Source of the DNA: Candidatus Kapaibacterium thiocyanatum
GTDB lineage: Bacteria; Bacteroidota; Ignavibacteria; Kapaibacteriales; Kapaibacteriaceae
Direction of reading: 5' to 3'
Length of the DNA: 64,000 bases
NCBI GenBank assembly: GCA_001899175.1
Contig: MKVH01000013.1
Span: 1-64,000, forward strand
The position numbers and the translations under genes are program-made. The notes beneath the pieces were generated by a model. That model saw only the letters and a list, made by a program, of their open reading frames with translations. It did not search any database and had not been told where the DNA came from. Of this stretch, positions 8,065 to 16,390 are shown piece by piece (position 1 is the stretch's first letter; every line of letters starts with the position of its first letter).

Positions 8065-8412
8065 TCAGTTGCGCAGGCGGATGGTGTCGATGCTGTCCAG
8101 GTAGTCCTTCTTCTTCAGCAGTGCTTCGTCCGTTTCCACGATGAGGGGATCGGGCAGACAGCAGTCCACCGGGCAGACGGCCGCGCACTGCGGTTCATCA
8201 TGGAAGCCCTTGCACTCGGTGCATTTGTCGGGAACGATGTAGTAGAATTCGGCCGAGAAGAAGTTCCGTTCGTATCCTGCGGGCGATGGTGCGTCGCCAT
8301 AGCGGTTGCCCGCGAGTTCCCATTCCGCACCGGCCTCGTAGATGGCCGTATTGGGACATTCCGGTTCACAGGCTCCGCAGTTGATGCAGTCGGTAGTAAT
8401 GTAGATCGCCAT
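8065..8412 (-). CDS. 2[4Fe-4S] ferredoxin, Alvin-like, with central insert
   Basis: A 115-residue low-potential electron carrier. Cluster ligands are Cys9, 12, 15 and 19 (CxxCxxCxxxCP) and Cys64, 67, 76 and 80 (CxxCx8CxxxCP); the eight-residue loop in the second motif is characteristic of Allochromatium-type ferredoxins. A stretch of about 44 residues separates the two cysteine motifs, longer than in the compact 2[4Fe-4S] fold, and holds tyrosines and phenylalanines (NFFSAEFYYIV). A short C-terminal helix extension follows. It is first in a minus-strand run with the amidohydrolase and ATP-grasp-like genes and divergent from the TonB receptor. Confidence 0.92.
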   Translation of the reverse strand: MAIYITTDCINCGACEPECPNTAIYEAGAEWELAGNRYGDAPSPAGYERNFFSAEFYYIVPDKCTECKGFHDEPQCAAVCPVDCCLPDPLIVETDEALLKKKDYLDSIDTIRLRN

Positions 8413-8480
8413 GGTTCACTATCCTTGGGATGGATCACAAATTTACAACAAGGATGCTGAACCGAGGGGATGCAAAAAGA

Positions 8481-8510
8481 TTTGAAACAAACGGGCGGCG
8501 TATACGTTTG
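8481..8510 (+). promoter_or_regulatory. Bacteroidota-type promoter (TTTG / TAnnTTTG)
   Basis: TTTG at 8481-8484 and TACGTTTG at 8503-8510 are separated by 18 bases and lie 35 bases before the receptor ATG. This matches the -33/-7 consensus described for the primary sigma factor of Bacteroidota. It sits in the 133-base divergent gap between ferredoxin and receptor. Confidence 0.55.
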
Positions 8511-8545
8511 ACGCGCTCGATTTCTCCGTCTGGGACACTATTCTA

Positions 8546-10798
8546 ATGCGGCATACGATAGCTACGATCCTGCTCCTGTGCCTTGGAGCCATTACGACTG
8601 TATCGGCACAAACCACGGCGACGATATCCGGTTTCGTCGAGGATTCCGTGAGCAAGGAGACGCTCGTGGGAGCCTCCGTCAGTGTGAAGGGCACGAAACT
8701 GGGAGCCTACACCAACAAGAGCGGCTTCTTCTCGGTCTCGCAGATCCCTCCGGGAGAGTGCACGCTCGTCGTGTCCATGCTCGGCTACGTCCGCCGTGAG
8801 ATTCCCTTCAAGGTGACGGCGGGGCAGTCGATCAAGACCCGTATCCAGATGGGATCGGGCGAGGTCCAGACGAAGGAGATCAGTGTGGAAGCCGCGCGGA
8901 ACGAGGACAAGCGCCAGATCAACGTGTCGCAGGTCAACATTCCCATGCAGCAGATCGCCCAGATGCGTATCGGCGGCGAAGCCGACATCTTCCGCGCCCT
9001 CCAGATGTTGCCGGGCGTTCTGACGTCGTCGCAGATATCGTCGGGACTCTTCATCCGCGGCGGCTCTCCCGATCAGAATCTCGTCCTGCTCGACGGCATG
9101 ACCGTCTACAATCCTACCCACCTGTTCGGCTTCATCTCGGCGTTCAATTCCGATGCCATCAAGGACGTGGACCTCATGAAGGGCGGCTTCCCGGCTGAGT
9201 TCGGCGGACGGATGTCGGCCGTGCTGAACGTGACGCAGAAGGACGGTAATCGCGATCACGTCGAAGGTCTTGTCGGCCTTGGGCTCATCTCTTCCCGCGC
9301 ATCCGTGCAGGGGCCGCTCGGCAACGGTTCGTGGTTCATCGGTGGACGCCGCACGTATCTCGACCTCGTGCTCGGCCTTCTTCCCGAAGACCCCAAGAAT
9401 CCGTTCCCGTCCTTCAACTTCTATGACGTCAATGCCAAGATCACGCAGAACTTCGGCGACGACGACAAGCTATCGCTGAGTGGCTTCCTCACGAGCGACA
9501 ATCTTACCCTGAACCAGCCCAATCTCGACTTCGGCATCGGTATCGGAAATCGTGCGGGATCGTTGCGATGGGTGCACATCTTCGGAGCCGATCTGTTCTC
9601 CTCGCTCACGCTCAGTGCCAGCCGCTACCGCAACGGATTCAACGGCAACAACGCCGGATTCGAATTCGAGATATCCAACGGCATCGTCGACTATTCCGTC
9701 AAGGCCGAAACCGAATGGTATGCCTCGGACAAGCTGACCGTCAAGGGCGGATACGAAGGCACGATCTTCAACTTCACCTATCTCCAGAATTTTTCCGGTT
9801 CGCAGAGCAATCAGGGGGGTGATGCCGTCTTCAATCTGGACATCTGGGACAACACGCACAGTGTCTTCGGGCAGATGAATTATCAGGTCAACGACCTCCT
9901 CAGCTTGCAGGCAGGTCTGCGCGGCAACTACTGGTCGTATTCGAAGACGGCTACCGTGGATCCACGTCTGGCCTTCCGCTATCAGCTCTTCGAAGGCGTG
10001 GCCGTCAAGGGTGCCTGGGGTATGTATCACCAGTATCTGCGTCTGGCATCGGCGCCGGACTTCTCCTTCTTCGATACGTGGCTGCCAACGGATTCGACGG
10101 TGCAGCCCGGTCGCGCGGACCACTATATCTTTTCCGTTGAGACCCATCCCTTCGAGGATTACGACTTCAACGTCGACGTCTACTACAAGAAGCTCTGGAA
10201 CATCAACGAACTGAACCAGACCAATACACGTGCACGGACGGTGAGCGACGTCTTCTATCTCGGCAATGGCCACGCCTATGGCGTCGAGCTCTTCCTCCAG
10301 AAGAAGGTCGGACAGTTCACAGGATGGGTTGGCTACGCTCTTGGTTGGGTCGAGGCCACCTTCCCGCAGATCAACGGCGGGCAGACATTCCGTCCGAAGT
10401 ACGATCGCCGCCACGACTTCAAGGTCACCGGTATCTACAAGCTCAACGAGCGATGGGAACTCGGGGCGACCTTCGTCTTCCAGTCCGGCCAGTCCTATAC
10501 GGGAGCGACATCGCGACTGCAGGGACAGCTTCCAGGACTCGAAACCGGTGTCGGACTCGTCGTTCCGTCACAACGCTGGGGTCTGCGCCTTCCGCCGTCG
10601 CACCAGCTCAACCTGAACGTGAACTACAACACGACGCTCTTCGATCTACCCTTCAGGATACTTCTGGATCTTTACAATGCCTATTCGCGTCGCGATATCT
10701 GGTTCCGTTTCTACGACACGAACAAGCCCGTTCCCGAAGTGACGGACGTACGCCTGCTGCCTCTGCTGCCCACGATTTCCTTCGAACTGAAGTTCTGA
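8546..10798 (+). CDS. TonB-dependent receptor with carboxypeptidase-regulatory N-domain
   Basis: A 750-residue outer-membrane receptor. It has a signal peptide ending at VSAQ (about residue 22), a CarboxypepD_reg-like beta domain at 25-105 (TISGFVEDSVSKETLVGASV, GYVRREI), a plug at about 125-225 (LQMLPGVLTSSQISSGLFIRG, VLLDGMTVYNPTHLFG, GGFPAEFGGRMSAVLNV) and a long beta-barrel ending in SFELKF with a terminal phenylalanine. Such receptors import scarce nutrients using TonB energy. The next gene, a DUF4249 lipoprotein 33 bases downstream, is a common partner in Bacteroidota. Substrate unknown. A good promoter lies upstream; no clear Shine-Dalgarno site. Confidence 0.93.
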   Translation: MRHTIATILLLCLGAITTVSAQTTATISGFVEDSVSKETLVGASVSVKGTKLGAYTNKSGFFSVSQIPPGECTLVVSMLGYVRREIPFKVTAGQSIKTRIQMGSGEVQTKEISVEAARNEDKRQINVSQVNIPMQQIAQMRIGGEADIFRALQMLPGVLTSSQISSGLFIRGGSPDQNLVLLDGMTVYNPTHLFGFISAFNSDAIKDVDLMKGGFPAEFGGRMSAVLNVTQKDGNRDHVEGLVGLGLISSRASVQGPLGNGSWFIGGRRTYLDLVLGLLPEDPKNPFPSFNFYDVNAKITQNFGDDDKLSLSGFLTSDNLTLNQPNLDFGIGIGNRAGSLRWVHIFGADLFSSLTLSASRYRNGFNGNNAGFEFEISNGIVDYSVKAETEWYASDKLTVKGGYEGTIFNFTYLQNFSGSQSNQGGDAVFNLDIWDNTHSVFGQMNYQVNDLLSLQAGLRGNYWSYSKTATVDPRLAFRYQLFEGVAVKGAWGMYHQYLRLASAPDFSFFDTWLPTDSTVQPGRADHYIFSVETHPFEDYDFNVDVYYKKLWNINELNQTNTRARTVSDVFYLGNGHAYGVELFLQKKVGQFTGWVGYALGWVEATFPQINGGQTFRPKYDRRHDFKVTGIYKLNERWELGATFVFQSGQSYTGATSRLQGQLPGLETGVGLVVPSQRWGLRLPPSHQLNLNVNYNTTLFDLPFRILLDLYNAYSRRDIWFRFYDTNKPVPEVTDVRLLPLLPTISFELKF

Positions 10799-10831
10799 CA
10801 TCCACCACAACAACGACAACACGGTTTACAC

Positions 10832-11734
10832 ATGAAGATGAACAGAGAGCATCAGGGATCGAAGAGCATGCGTTCGTTGATGGTGGCGGGACTGCTGGCA
10901 GTGACGGCCTTGCTCACGAGTTGCGGTGATCCCATACCGCAGGACTATACGCCGCAGGTCGTGGTGGAGGCCTTCCTCTATGTCGATCAGCCCATCAAGG
11001 GCATCCGTATCTACTGGTCGCAGTCATTGTCCGATACCTTCAAGTACGAACGGGCAGCCATCCGTACCGGCATGGTGGAGATCACCACCGGTGCCACGAC
11101 GATACCGCTGCACTTCGTCGCCGACTCGAACGGTGGAACATGGGAGGCCGTGGATACGAACATCCATATCCAGCCGTCGACGACCTACAATCTGGCCGTC
11201 AACGTCGAGGGGCGCTCGATGTCCGGTGTCACGACCACGCCGGTACGCATCGAATGGATCAAGCCGCCGAAGGATACGATCCAGTATCCGGGCTTCATGA
11301 ACGAAGGCAAGCCCGTCGATTCGTTGAAGGTGTCGTGGACGGTACCGCCAACGACGACGGAATACATGGTGGCCATGGAATGTCTGGATACATTGCGCTA
11401 CGGCGTCTACCTCGATCCCCCTACGACCGACTCCAACAGACGCATTCGCGACTCGGAGTTCGACGACGATACGCCGCTGGCACGCGAGCGTACGCGCATC
11501 GCCTTCGCACAGGCGTCGAACATCTTCTCATGGGGCGCGTTCAAATGGTTCGGCCGTCATGAATTCCGCGTCTATGCCGGCGACAGGAACTTCATCAACT
11601 GGCTCAAGCAGTTGACGTTCGGTGGCCGTCAGATCAATCCCAATCTGGGGAGTATCAAGGATGGCATCGGCGTCTTCGGATCGGCTTCGGTCATCAAGGC
11701 TCCGACCTTCCTCAGGAAGGACGTCACGCCGTAA
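10832..11734 (+). CDS. DUF4249-type lipoprotein, TonB-receptor partner
   Basis: A 300-residue exported protein with a lipobox at LLTSC (about residues 27-31) and then the conserved opening PQVVVEAFLYVDQPIKGIRI of DUF4249 proteins. These are usually encoded immediately after a TonB-dependent receptor, as here, and are thought to be surface or periplasmic partners in uptake. The body is predicted as beta-rich, with proline/threonine linkers (TTPVRIEWIKPPKDTI). Start chosen at the first ATG; a later ATG at 10868 is possible. The gene ends 3 bases from the convergent dacB end, with no visible terminator between. Confidence 0.85.
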   Translation: MKMNREHQGSKSMRSLMVAGLLAVTALLTSCGDPIPQDYTPQVVVEAFLYVDQPIKGIRIYWSQSLSDTFKYERAAIRTGMVEITTGATTIPLHFVADSNGGTWEAVDTNIHIQPSTTYNLAVNVEGRSMSGVTTTPVRIEWIKPPKDTIQYPGFMNEGKPVDSLKVSWTVPPTTTEYMVAMECLDTLRYGVYLDPPTTDSNRRIRDSEFDDDTPLARERTRIAFAQASNIFSWGAFKWFGRHEFRVYAGDRNFINWLKQLTFGGRQINPNLGSIKDGIGVFGSASVIKAPTFLRKDVTP

Positions 11735-11737
11735 TCG

Positions 11738-13222
11738 TCACTTCCGGCTGAAGCTCGCCAGACGCATGCAGATGAGGTCCTGCAGGTTGTGGACCATGGC
11801 CGTCGGCAGGACCGTATTGTCGGCCATCACGGCGAAGCTCAGTGTTTCTCCGTCGCGCGTCGTGACGTAGCCCGCAAGGGTCGAAACGTTGTTCATGCCG
11901 CCGGTCTTCGCACGTACGGAGCGTTCGGCGCGTGTGCCCACCATCCTGCGTTGCAGGGTCCCAGGCTCACCTGGTGCTGCGAGAGAGGCCTTGTAGGCGG
12001 CAGCCCAGGGCGTATGCGATGCGACGTTGAGCAGATTGACGAGATGCTGCGGTGTACAGAGATCGAGGCGCGAGAGACCCGATCCGTCGACGATCGCGAG
12101 GTCCTGACCACCGATACCATTGCGTTGCACGAAGGTACGGATGACATCGGCGCCTTTCTCGAAACTTCCGTCACCGGATACCTCACGTCCGATCGTCTTG
12201 CACAGGATATCGGCGCCGAGATTGTGGCTGACATGATTGATCACGGCCACGATATCCGAAAGGGGAGGCGATACCGTTTCCGCAACGCGCATGCTGCTGT
12301 CGTAGGGTAGAGGATCGTTCCAGTCGTCGACGTCGATGAGCGCTCCCCTGAACCGGATGCCATGGCGTACGAGGGCATCCCTGAACAGACTCGCGAAATA
12401 CAGCGTCGGATTCTCGACGGCGAGATGGAGGTTGATGGTATCCCGCCGCGGGCGCGCCACGATCGTACCGACGATGTCGACGATGTTCGTGGGACCATCA
12501 CGCAAGGCTTTCACTTCGGTGACACCCGTACTGTCCACGACGCGCAGACCGTTCATCACACGGACGTAGTCCGTTTCGGGAACGAGTCTGATCTGCGATT
12601 CACCGCCGGGCTTCAGCGGAGGGATGATGAGGGCACGTACACTGTTGTCGGCCACTCCGAGACCATTGACCTGGGCGCCGTACGACCATACGAGATCGTC
12701 CCATGCCCAACCCGTCGCATAGTCGACATCGTCGAACACGTCGTCGTCGCCGATGATGTTTCCCTTGACCGATCTGATGCCGAGCGAATCCAGAACGCCG
12801 ACCCACTGATCGAAGAGGACGAGGGGATCGCGGCCGAACGTCGTGCTCCATGTGGGATCGCCGGAACCGCGGACGATGATGTTGCCTGCGAATTCACCGT
12901 TCTCCTGGATGCGACCGTCGAGATACAATGTCGTGCGGAAGCGGTATTCCGGTCCGAGCGTGGCCAACGCCACGGCCGTCGTGAACAGCTTGTTGGTGGA
13001 TGCGGGGGTGAAGAACATCTCGTCGTTGTGACGATAGAGATGTTCGGCATTGTCCGTGGATGCTACGCAGACGCCGAGCAGCGCCGAACGCCATTCCGGG
13101 GCGGACAGCAGGTTATCGAGATCCGTACGCAGCTCGCGTACGGCCGCCGAACGGGACTGGCCCTGTGCGAACGAGACCGTCGTGACGAACAGGCCGGAAA
13201 GGATGAGGCGGGCGAGATACAT
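11738..13222 (-). CDS. dacB: D-alanyl-D-alanine carboxypeptidase/endopeptidase (PBP4 type)
   Basis: A 494-residue low-molecular-mass penicillin-binding protein of the S13 family that trims or cleaves peptidoglycan cross-links in the periplasm. After a signal peptide (LILSGLFVTTVSFAQ), the catalytic SxxK is Ser75-Thr-Asn-Lys78, the second motif is SHN in NHVSHNLGADIL, and the third is KTG in VRAKTGGMNNVSTLAGYV. The large insert between motifs 1 and 2 is present, as in DacB. I chose the ATG at 13222 because the signal peptide starts there; it overlaps the preceding stop as TAATG, so translation is coupled to the RdgB-fusion gene. Confidence 0.92.
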   Translation of the reverse strand: MYLARLILSGLFVTTVSFAQGQSRSAAVRELRTDLDNLLSAPEWRSALLGVCVASTDNAEHLYRHNDEMFFTPASTNKLFTTAVALATLGPEYRFRTTLYLDGRIQENGEFAGNIIVRGSGDPTWSTTFGRDPLVLFDQWVGVLDSLGIRSVKGNIIGDDDVFDDVDYATGWAWDDLVWSYGAQVNGLGVADNSVRALIIPPLKPGGESQIRLVPETDYVRVMNGLRVVDSTGVTEVKALRDGPTNIVDIVGTIVARPRRDTINLHLAVENPTLYFASLFRDALVRHGIRFRGALIDVDDWNDPLPYDSSMRVAETVSPPLSDIVAVINHVSHNLGADILCKTIGREVSGDGSFEKGADVIRTFVQRNGIGGQDLAIVDGSGLSRLDLCTPQHLVNLLNVASHTPWAAAYKASLAAPGEPGTLQRRMVGTRAERSVRAKTGGMNNVSTLAGYVTTRDGETLSFAVMADNTVLPTAMVHNLQDLICMRLASFSRK

Positions 13223-14466
13223 TACATGCGCTCCAGTACCTGATTCCATGCAGTCAGCAGGATGCTGGCGGCATCGTTGCCGCATTCCTCAATCACGACG
13301 TCGACGCATCGCTGCATGTCCGTATCCGTCGCCCCAACGAGGAAGGCGCCACGTACGTGCGAATACAGTTGCGTCGTCCTTCCGAGCGCCGCGAGCATCG
13401 CCACGACGCAGAGTTCGCGCATGACGATGGGCAGGCCGGGGCGGGAGAGTGTCTTGCCGTATCCTTCGACGATCATCCATGAACGGAGGTCCGGCGTGAT
13501 GGTATCGAGGCGTTGCATCATGCGATCGTAGACGTTGCCGTAGACCTTGCGACACAGCGCTTGTCCCCGTTCTCGGAATGCATCGACGGAGAACGGTTCG
13601 GCCGGCGATAGCCGATGGTCCGGCAGTGCGGTCCGTACATGATCGGCGAGGATGGTCAACGAATCGAGGGCGGCAGGGAAGCCTGCGAACAGATACGACT
13701 GCAGGAGCACTTCATAGAGATCGTCCGCTTCGTCCGGTGTGACCACATCGGCTATGACGCGGCGCAGGAGGCCGCTATCGTTGACGGCGGCTGCGATGGC
13801 CGCACGGATGAGATGGTCGTATTCGACCGATGCTTCGGGTGTCCTGTCGTCGTGAAGTAGCCGTTCCGTATCGAGACGCGACAGACTATCGCAAAGCCGT
13901 GCGGCGGCCTTGCCGCGATGGCTCATGGCCTGCTTGTCTTCGGGCGACATCTCGGCGTAGGTCCTGGTTTCGCCATCGGCCATGAACAGCGGGTCGTAGC
14001 CGAAGCCTCCGCCGCCACGCTCCATATCGGTGATGCGGCCGGTACTCGTGCCTTCGGAGAACAGTGTACGGTATCCGTCGATATAGCAGAGCACACAACG
14101 GAACCGTGCCGTACGCCCATCTTCCGTCACGTCCTTCATGCGTTCGAGCAGGAGCGTCCTGTTCGATGCATCCGTGGCATCCGGACCGGAATAGCGTGCC
14201 GAGTACACACCCGGTGCACCGTGCAGGGCATCGACTTCCAGACCGCTATCGTCGGCGATGACGGGCAGTCCCGTACGCTCATGGATGGTCCGTGCCTTGA
14301 TGAAGGCATTCTCCTCGAACGTCGTTCCCGTTTCCTCGATCTCGACGGCGCCGATGGCGGCCGTCATGGGTATCAACCTGGCATCGATCCCATGTCGTGC
14401 GAACAGGGCCTGGAGTTCGTCGACCTTGTGTGCATTGCCCGTCGCTATCACGATGGTATCGGTCAT
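13222..14466 (-). CDS. rdgB: Fusion: RdgB/HAM1 nucleotide pyrophosphatase plus CMD-like domain
   Basis: A 414-residue protein. Residues 1-200 are a full XTP/dITP diphosphatase: ATGNAHK at 8-14, EETGTTFEENAFIKA, ADDSGLEVDALHG, GGGFGYDPLF and KQAMSHRGKA. It removes non-canonical purine triphosphates such as dITP. Residues about 215-414 form a second domain with two related helical halves (LLQSYLFAGFPAALDSL and RELCVVAMLAALGRTTQLYS) typical of carboxymuconolactone decarboxylase (CMD) family proteins; it has no CxxC pair, so it is not an obvious AhpD-type thiol enzyme. RdgB is normally about 200 residues and unfused. The ATG at 14466 overlaps the aminotransferase stop (ATGA). Function of the added domain is unknown. 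Confidence 0.88.
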   Translation of the reverse strand: MTDTIVIATGNAHKVDELQALFARHGIDARLIPMTAAIGAVEIEETGTTFEENAFIKARTIHERTGLPVIADDSGLEVDALHGAPGVYSARYSGPDATDASNRTLLLERMKDVTEDGRTARFRCVLCYIDGYRTLFSEGTSTGRITDMERGGGGFGYDPLFMADGETRTYAEMSPEDKQAMSHRGKAAARLCDSLSRLDTERLLHDDRTPEASVEYDHLIRAAIAAAVNDSGLLRRVIADVVTPDEADDLYEVLLQSYLFAGFPAALDSLTILADHVRTALPDHRLSPAEPFSVDAFRERGQALCRKVYGNVYDRMMQRLDTITPDLRSWMIVEGYGKTLSRPGLPIVMRELCVVAMLAALGRTTQLYSHVRGAFLVGATDTDMQRCVDVVIEECGNDAASILLTAWNQVLERM

Positions 14467-15551
14467 ATCCTGTCGATGTCGAGAGTTGAACAGACGTCGT
14501 CGAATGCCGTCATGAAGTCCCTGATGTCGCCCGATGTCATAGGACCGCACGTTCCGATCCTGAGCATCGTTCCGTGCAGGTGATCCTGACCACCGGCCAC
14601 GATGATGTCGTGCCGTTCTTCGAGTGCATGCCTGATGTCTTCGGATCGGTCATGGAGTACGGCCGTGAGCGCGTGCGACGATGCTTCACCGAAGAGTGCG
14701 AAGCCACGTCCGGCAAGCTCGCGATGCAGACGATTCGTGACCTGCATATGGCGTGCCCAGACGTGTTCCATGCCTTCCTCGAGAATGATGCCGAGCGCCG
14801 CGTCGAGTCCCGCCAGCAGCGTCACCGGCGGCGTCCATACGAACAGCCCTTTTCGCCGATGGGCGAGGACGTCGTGCAGGTTCATCGTATAGACGCGTTG
14901 TGGAAGCGTATCGAGATGCCGCCTGGCCCGATTGCTCAGCGACAGGCAGGCGAGGCCCGGTGGGCACATGAGACCTTTCTGTGTGCCGCAGATCACGGCG
15001 TCGAGCTCCCATTCGTCGACCTTCACCTCATGCACGGCGACGCTGCTCACCGCGTCGACGCAGATCATGATGTCGGGGCGTACCGCTCGGACCGCTCTGG
15101 CGATGCTTTCGAGGTCGAGCGTGACACCGGTCGACGTCTCACTGTGGACCAGCCATATCGAGGCCAGGTCTCCCGCTTCGTCGATGGCCTGCATCACGTC
15201 GTCCACCGATACGGATCTGCCCCATTGGGCGCGAAGTGCCTGGACGTGCACACCTGCGAGGCCGAGGATATGTTCGATCCGTTCTCCGAACCGTCCGTGT
15301 TCGATCACGAGAGCATGGTCGCCCGGCTTATGGAGAGACCAGGCCACGGCTTCGATACCGGTCATGCTGCTGCCGGCGAGGACGATGACGGGTTCCTTCG
15401 TGAGGAAGATACGTTGCAGGTTCTGCCAGATCCGCTCCGACAGTTCCATGAAGGCCGCCGTACGGTGATGCATCGGCGGCTGGGCGCAGGCATCGAGTAT
15501 GGTCTGGGGAATGCGCACGGGGCCGGGAGTGTACAGACGTTGTGGCATCAT
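14463..15551 (-). CDS. Class V aminotransferase, alanine-glyoxylate/serine type
   Basis: A 362-residue PLP enzyme of the AGAT/serine-pyruvate aminotransferase branch. It opens with LYTPGPVRIPQTILDA and HHRTAAFMEL, typical of this branch; the glycine/serine loop AGSSMTGIEAVAWSL contacts the cofactor phosphate, CVDAVSSV holds the Asp pairing with the pyridine nitrogen, and GTQKGLMCPPG carries the Schiff-base lysine. It probably transfers an amino group between an amino acid and glyoxylate or a keto acid such as phosphohydroxypyruvate; which one cannot be told. It overlaps the RNA methyltransferase stop by 4 bases and is coupled to the RdgB fusion downstream. Confidence 0.88.
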   Translation of the reverse strand: MMPQRLYTPGPVRIPQTILDACAQPPMHHRTAAFMELSERIWQNLQRIFLTKEPVIVLAGSSMTGIEAVAWSLHKPGDHALVIEHGRFGERIEHILGLAGVHVQALRAQWGRSVSVDDVMQAIDEAGDLASIWLVHSETSTGVTLDLESIARAVRAVRPDIMICVDAVSSVAVHEVKVDEWELDAVICGTQKGLMCPPGLACLSLSNRARRHLDTLPQRVYTMNLHDVLAHRRKGLFVWTPPVTLLAGLDAALGIILEEGMEHVWARHMQVTNRLHRELAGRGFALFGEASSHALTAVLHDRSEDIRHALEERHDIIVAGGQDHLHGTMLRIGTCGPMTSGDIRDFMTAFDDVCSTLDIDRI

Positions 15552-16339
15552 GGCCTACTTGCCTCGTAGAGCAGTATCGACGCGGCAACGGCCGCGTTCA
15601 ACGATTCCGTGCCGTGTCCACCGGGAATCGTGATGGTCCGTGTGACGTGCCGTGTGACGTCTGCGGAGATGCCGTGTGCTTCGGAGCCGATGATGAGGGC
15701 GAAACGTTCGTTGCCATGCAGTACTTCCGGTTCGGCGCCGCCACGTGCGGATGTCGCGAAGACCGTTCTGCCGGTCAACGTTCCGGCGAGCAGGGATGCG
15801 AGGTCGGTGTGACGCAGGACGTTGCAGCGGAACAGGGCACCGGCCGTGGAGCGTACGACCTTCGGATTGTAGATATCGGCACATCCACGTCCGAGCACGA
15901 TGTCGGTGAATCCGAACCATGCGGCAGTGCGGATGATGGTACCTACGTTACCCGGATCGGAGACGCCGTCGAGCAGGATGGTACGGTCCCCGACGGGACG
16001 TTCGTCGAGGAAATCGACGATCGCGAAGATGTCCTGTGGAGACGACGCGTCGGTCATGAGGTCGACATCCTTCGCACCCGAGGCGTAGACGTAGGCTCCC
16101 GCGTCCATGAAGGTCCGGGCCAGCTCCCACGACGAAGGCGATGCGTCGTCGCGTATTACGACGGTATCGGGATGCAGGCCGCTGGCTGCGAGGTCAGCAC
16201 AGGCATGTGGGCCTTCGACGACGAATTGCCGCCGTTCCTCGCGGACGGTTGCGCGCTGGAGTTCGCGAACTTCCTTCCGCTGTTTCTGCGAAAGCCGTGG
16301 TAACGATAGTGTATTCACGGTTGCAAAGATACCTACCAT
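15548..16339 (-). CDS. TrmH/SpoU-family RNA 2'-O-methyltransferase
   Basis: A SPOUT methyltransferase of about 260 residues that methylates a ribose in rRNA or tRNA using S-adenosylmethionine. The N-terminal substrate-binding domain has the usual LSQKQRKEVRELQ... FVVEG. The catalytic knot shows motif 1 (NVGTIIRTAAWFGF), motif 2 (FALIIGSEAHGIS) and motif 3 (ITIPGGHGTESLNAAVAASI). Target site unknown. The ATG at 16339 gives seven extra residues; a GTG at 16318 fits the family start better, and TATCTTTG, a -7-type promoter motif on the minus strand, lies between the two (16324-16331), so the transcript could begin at or near that GTG. It heads a coupled four-gene operon ending in dacB. Confidence 0.88.
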   Translation of the reverse strand: MVGIFATVNTLSLPRLSQKQRKEVRELQRATVREERRQFVVEGPHACADLAASGLHPDTVVIRDDASPSSWELARTFMDAGAYVYASGAKDVDLMTDASSPQDIFAIVDFLDERPVGDRTILLDGVSDPGNVGTIIRTAAWFGFTDIVLGRGCADIYNPKVVRSTAGALFRCNVLRHTDLASLLAGTLTGRTVFATSARGGAEPEVLHGNERFALIIGSEAHGISADVTRHVTRTITIPGGHGTESLNAAVAASILLYEASRP

Positions 16340-16390
16340 TCGCCACGTTCAGGCCCATGGTGATGTCTTCGCGATCACGACATGCCCTGT

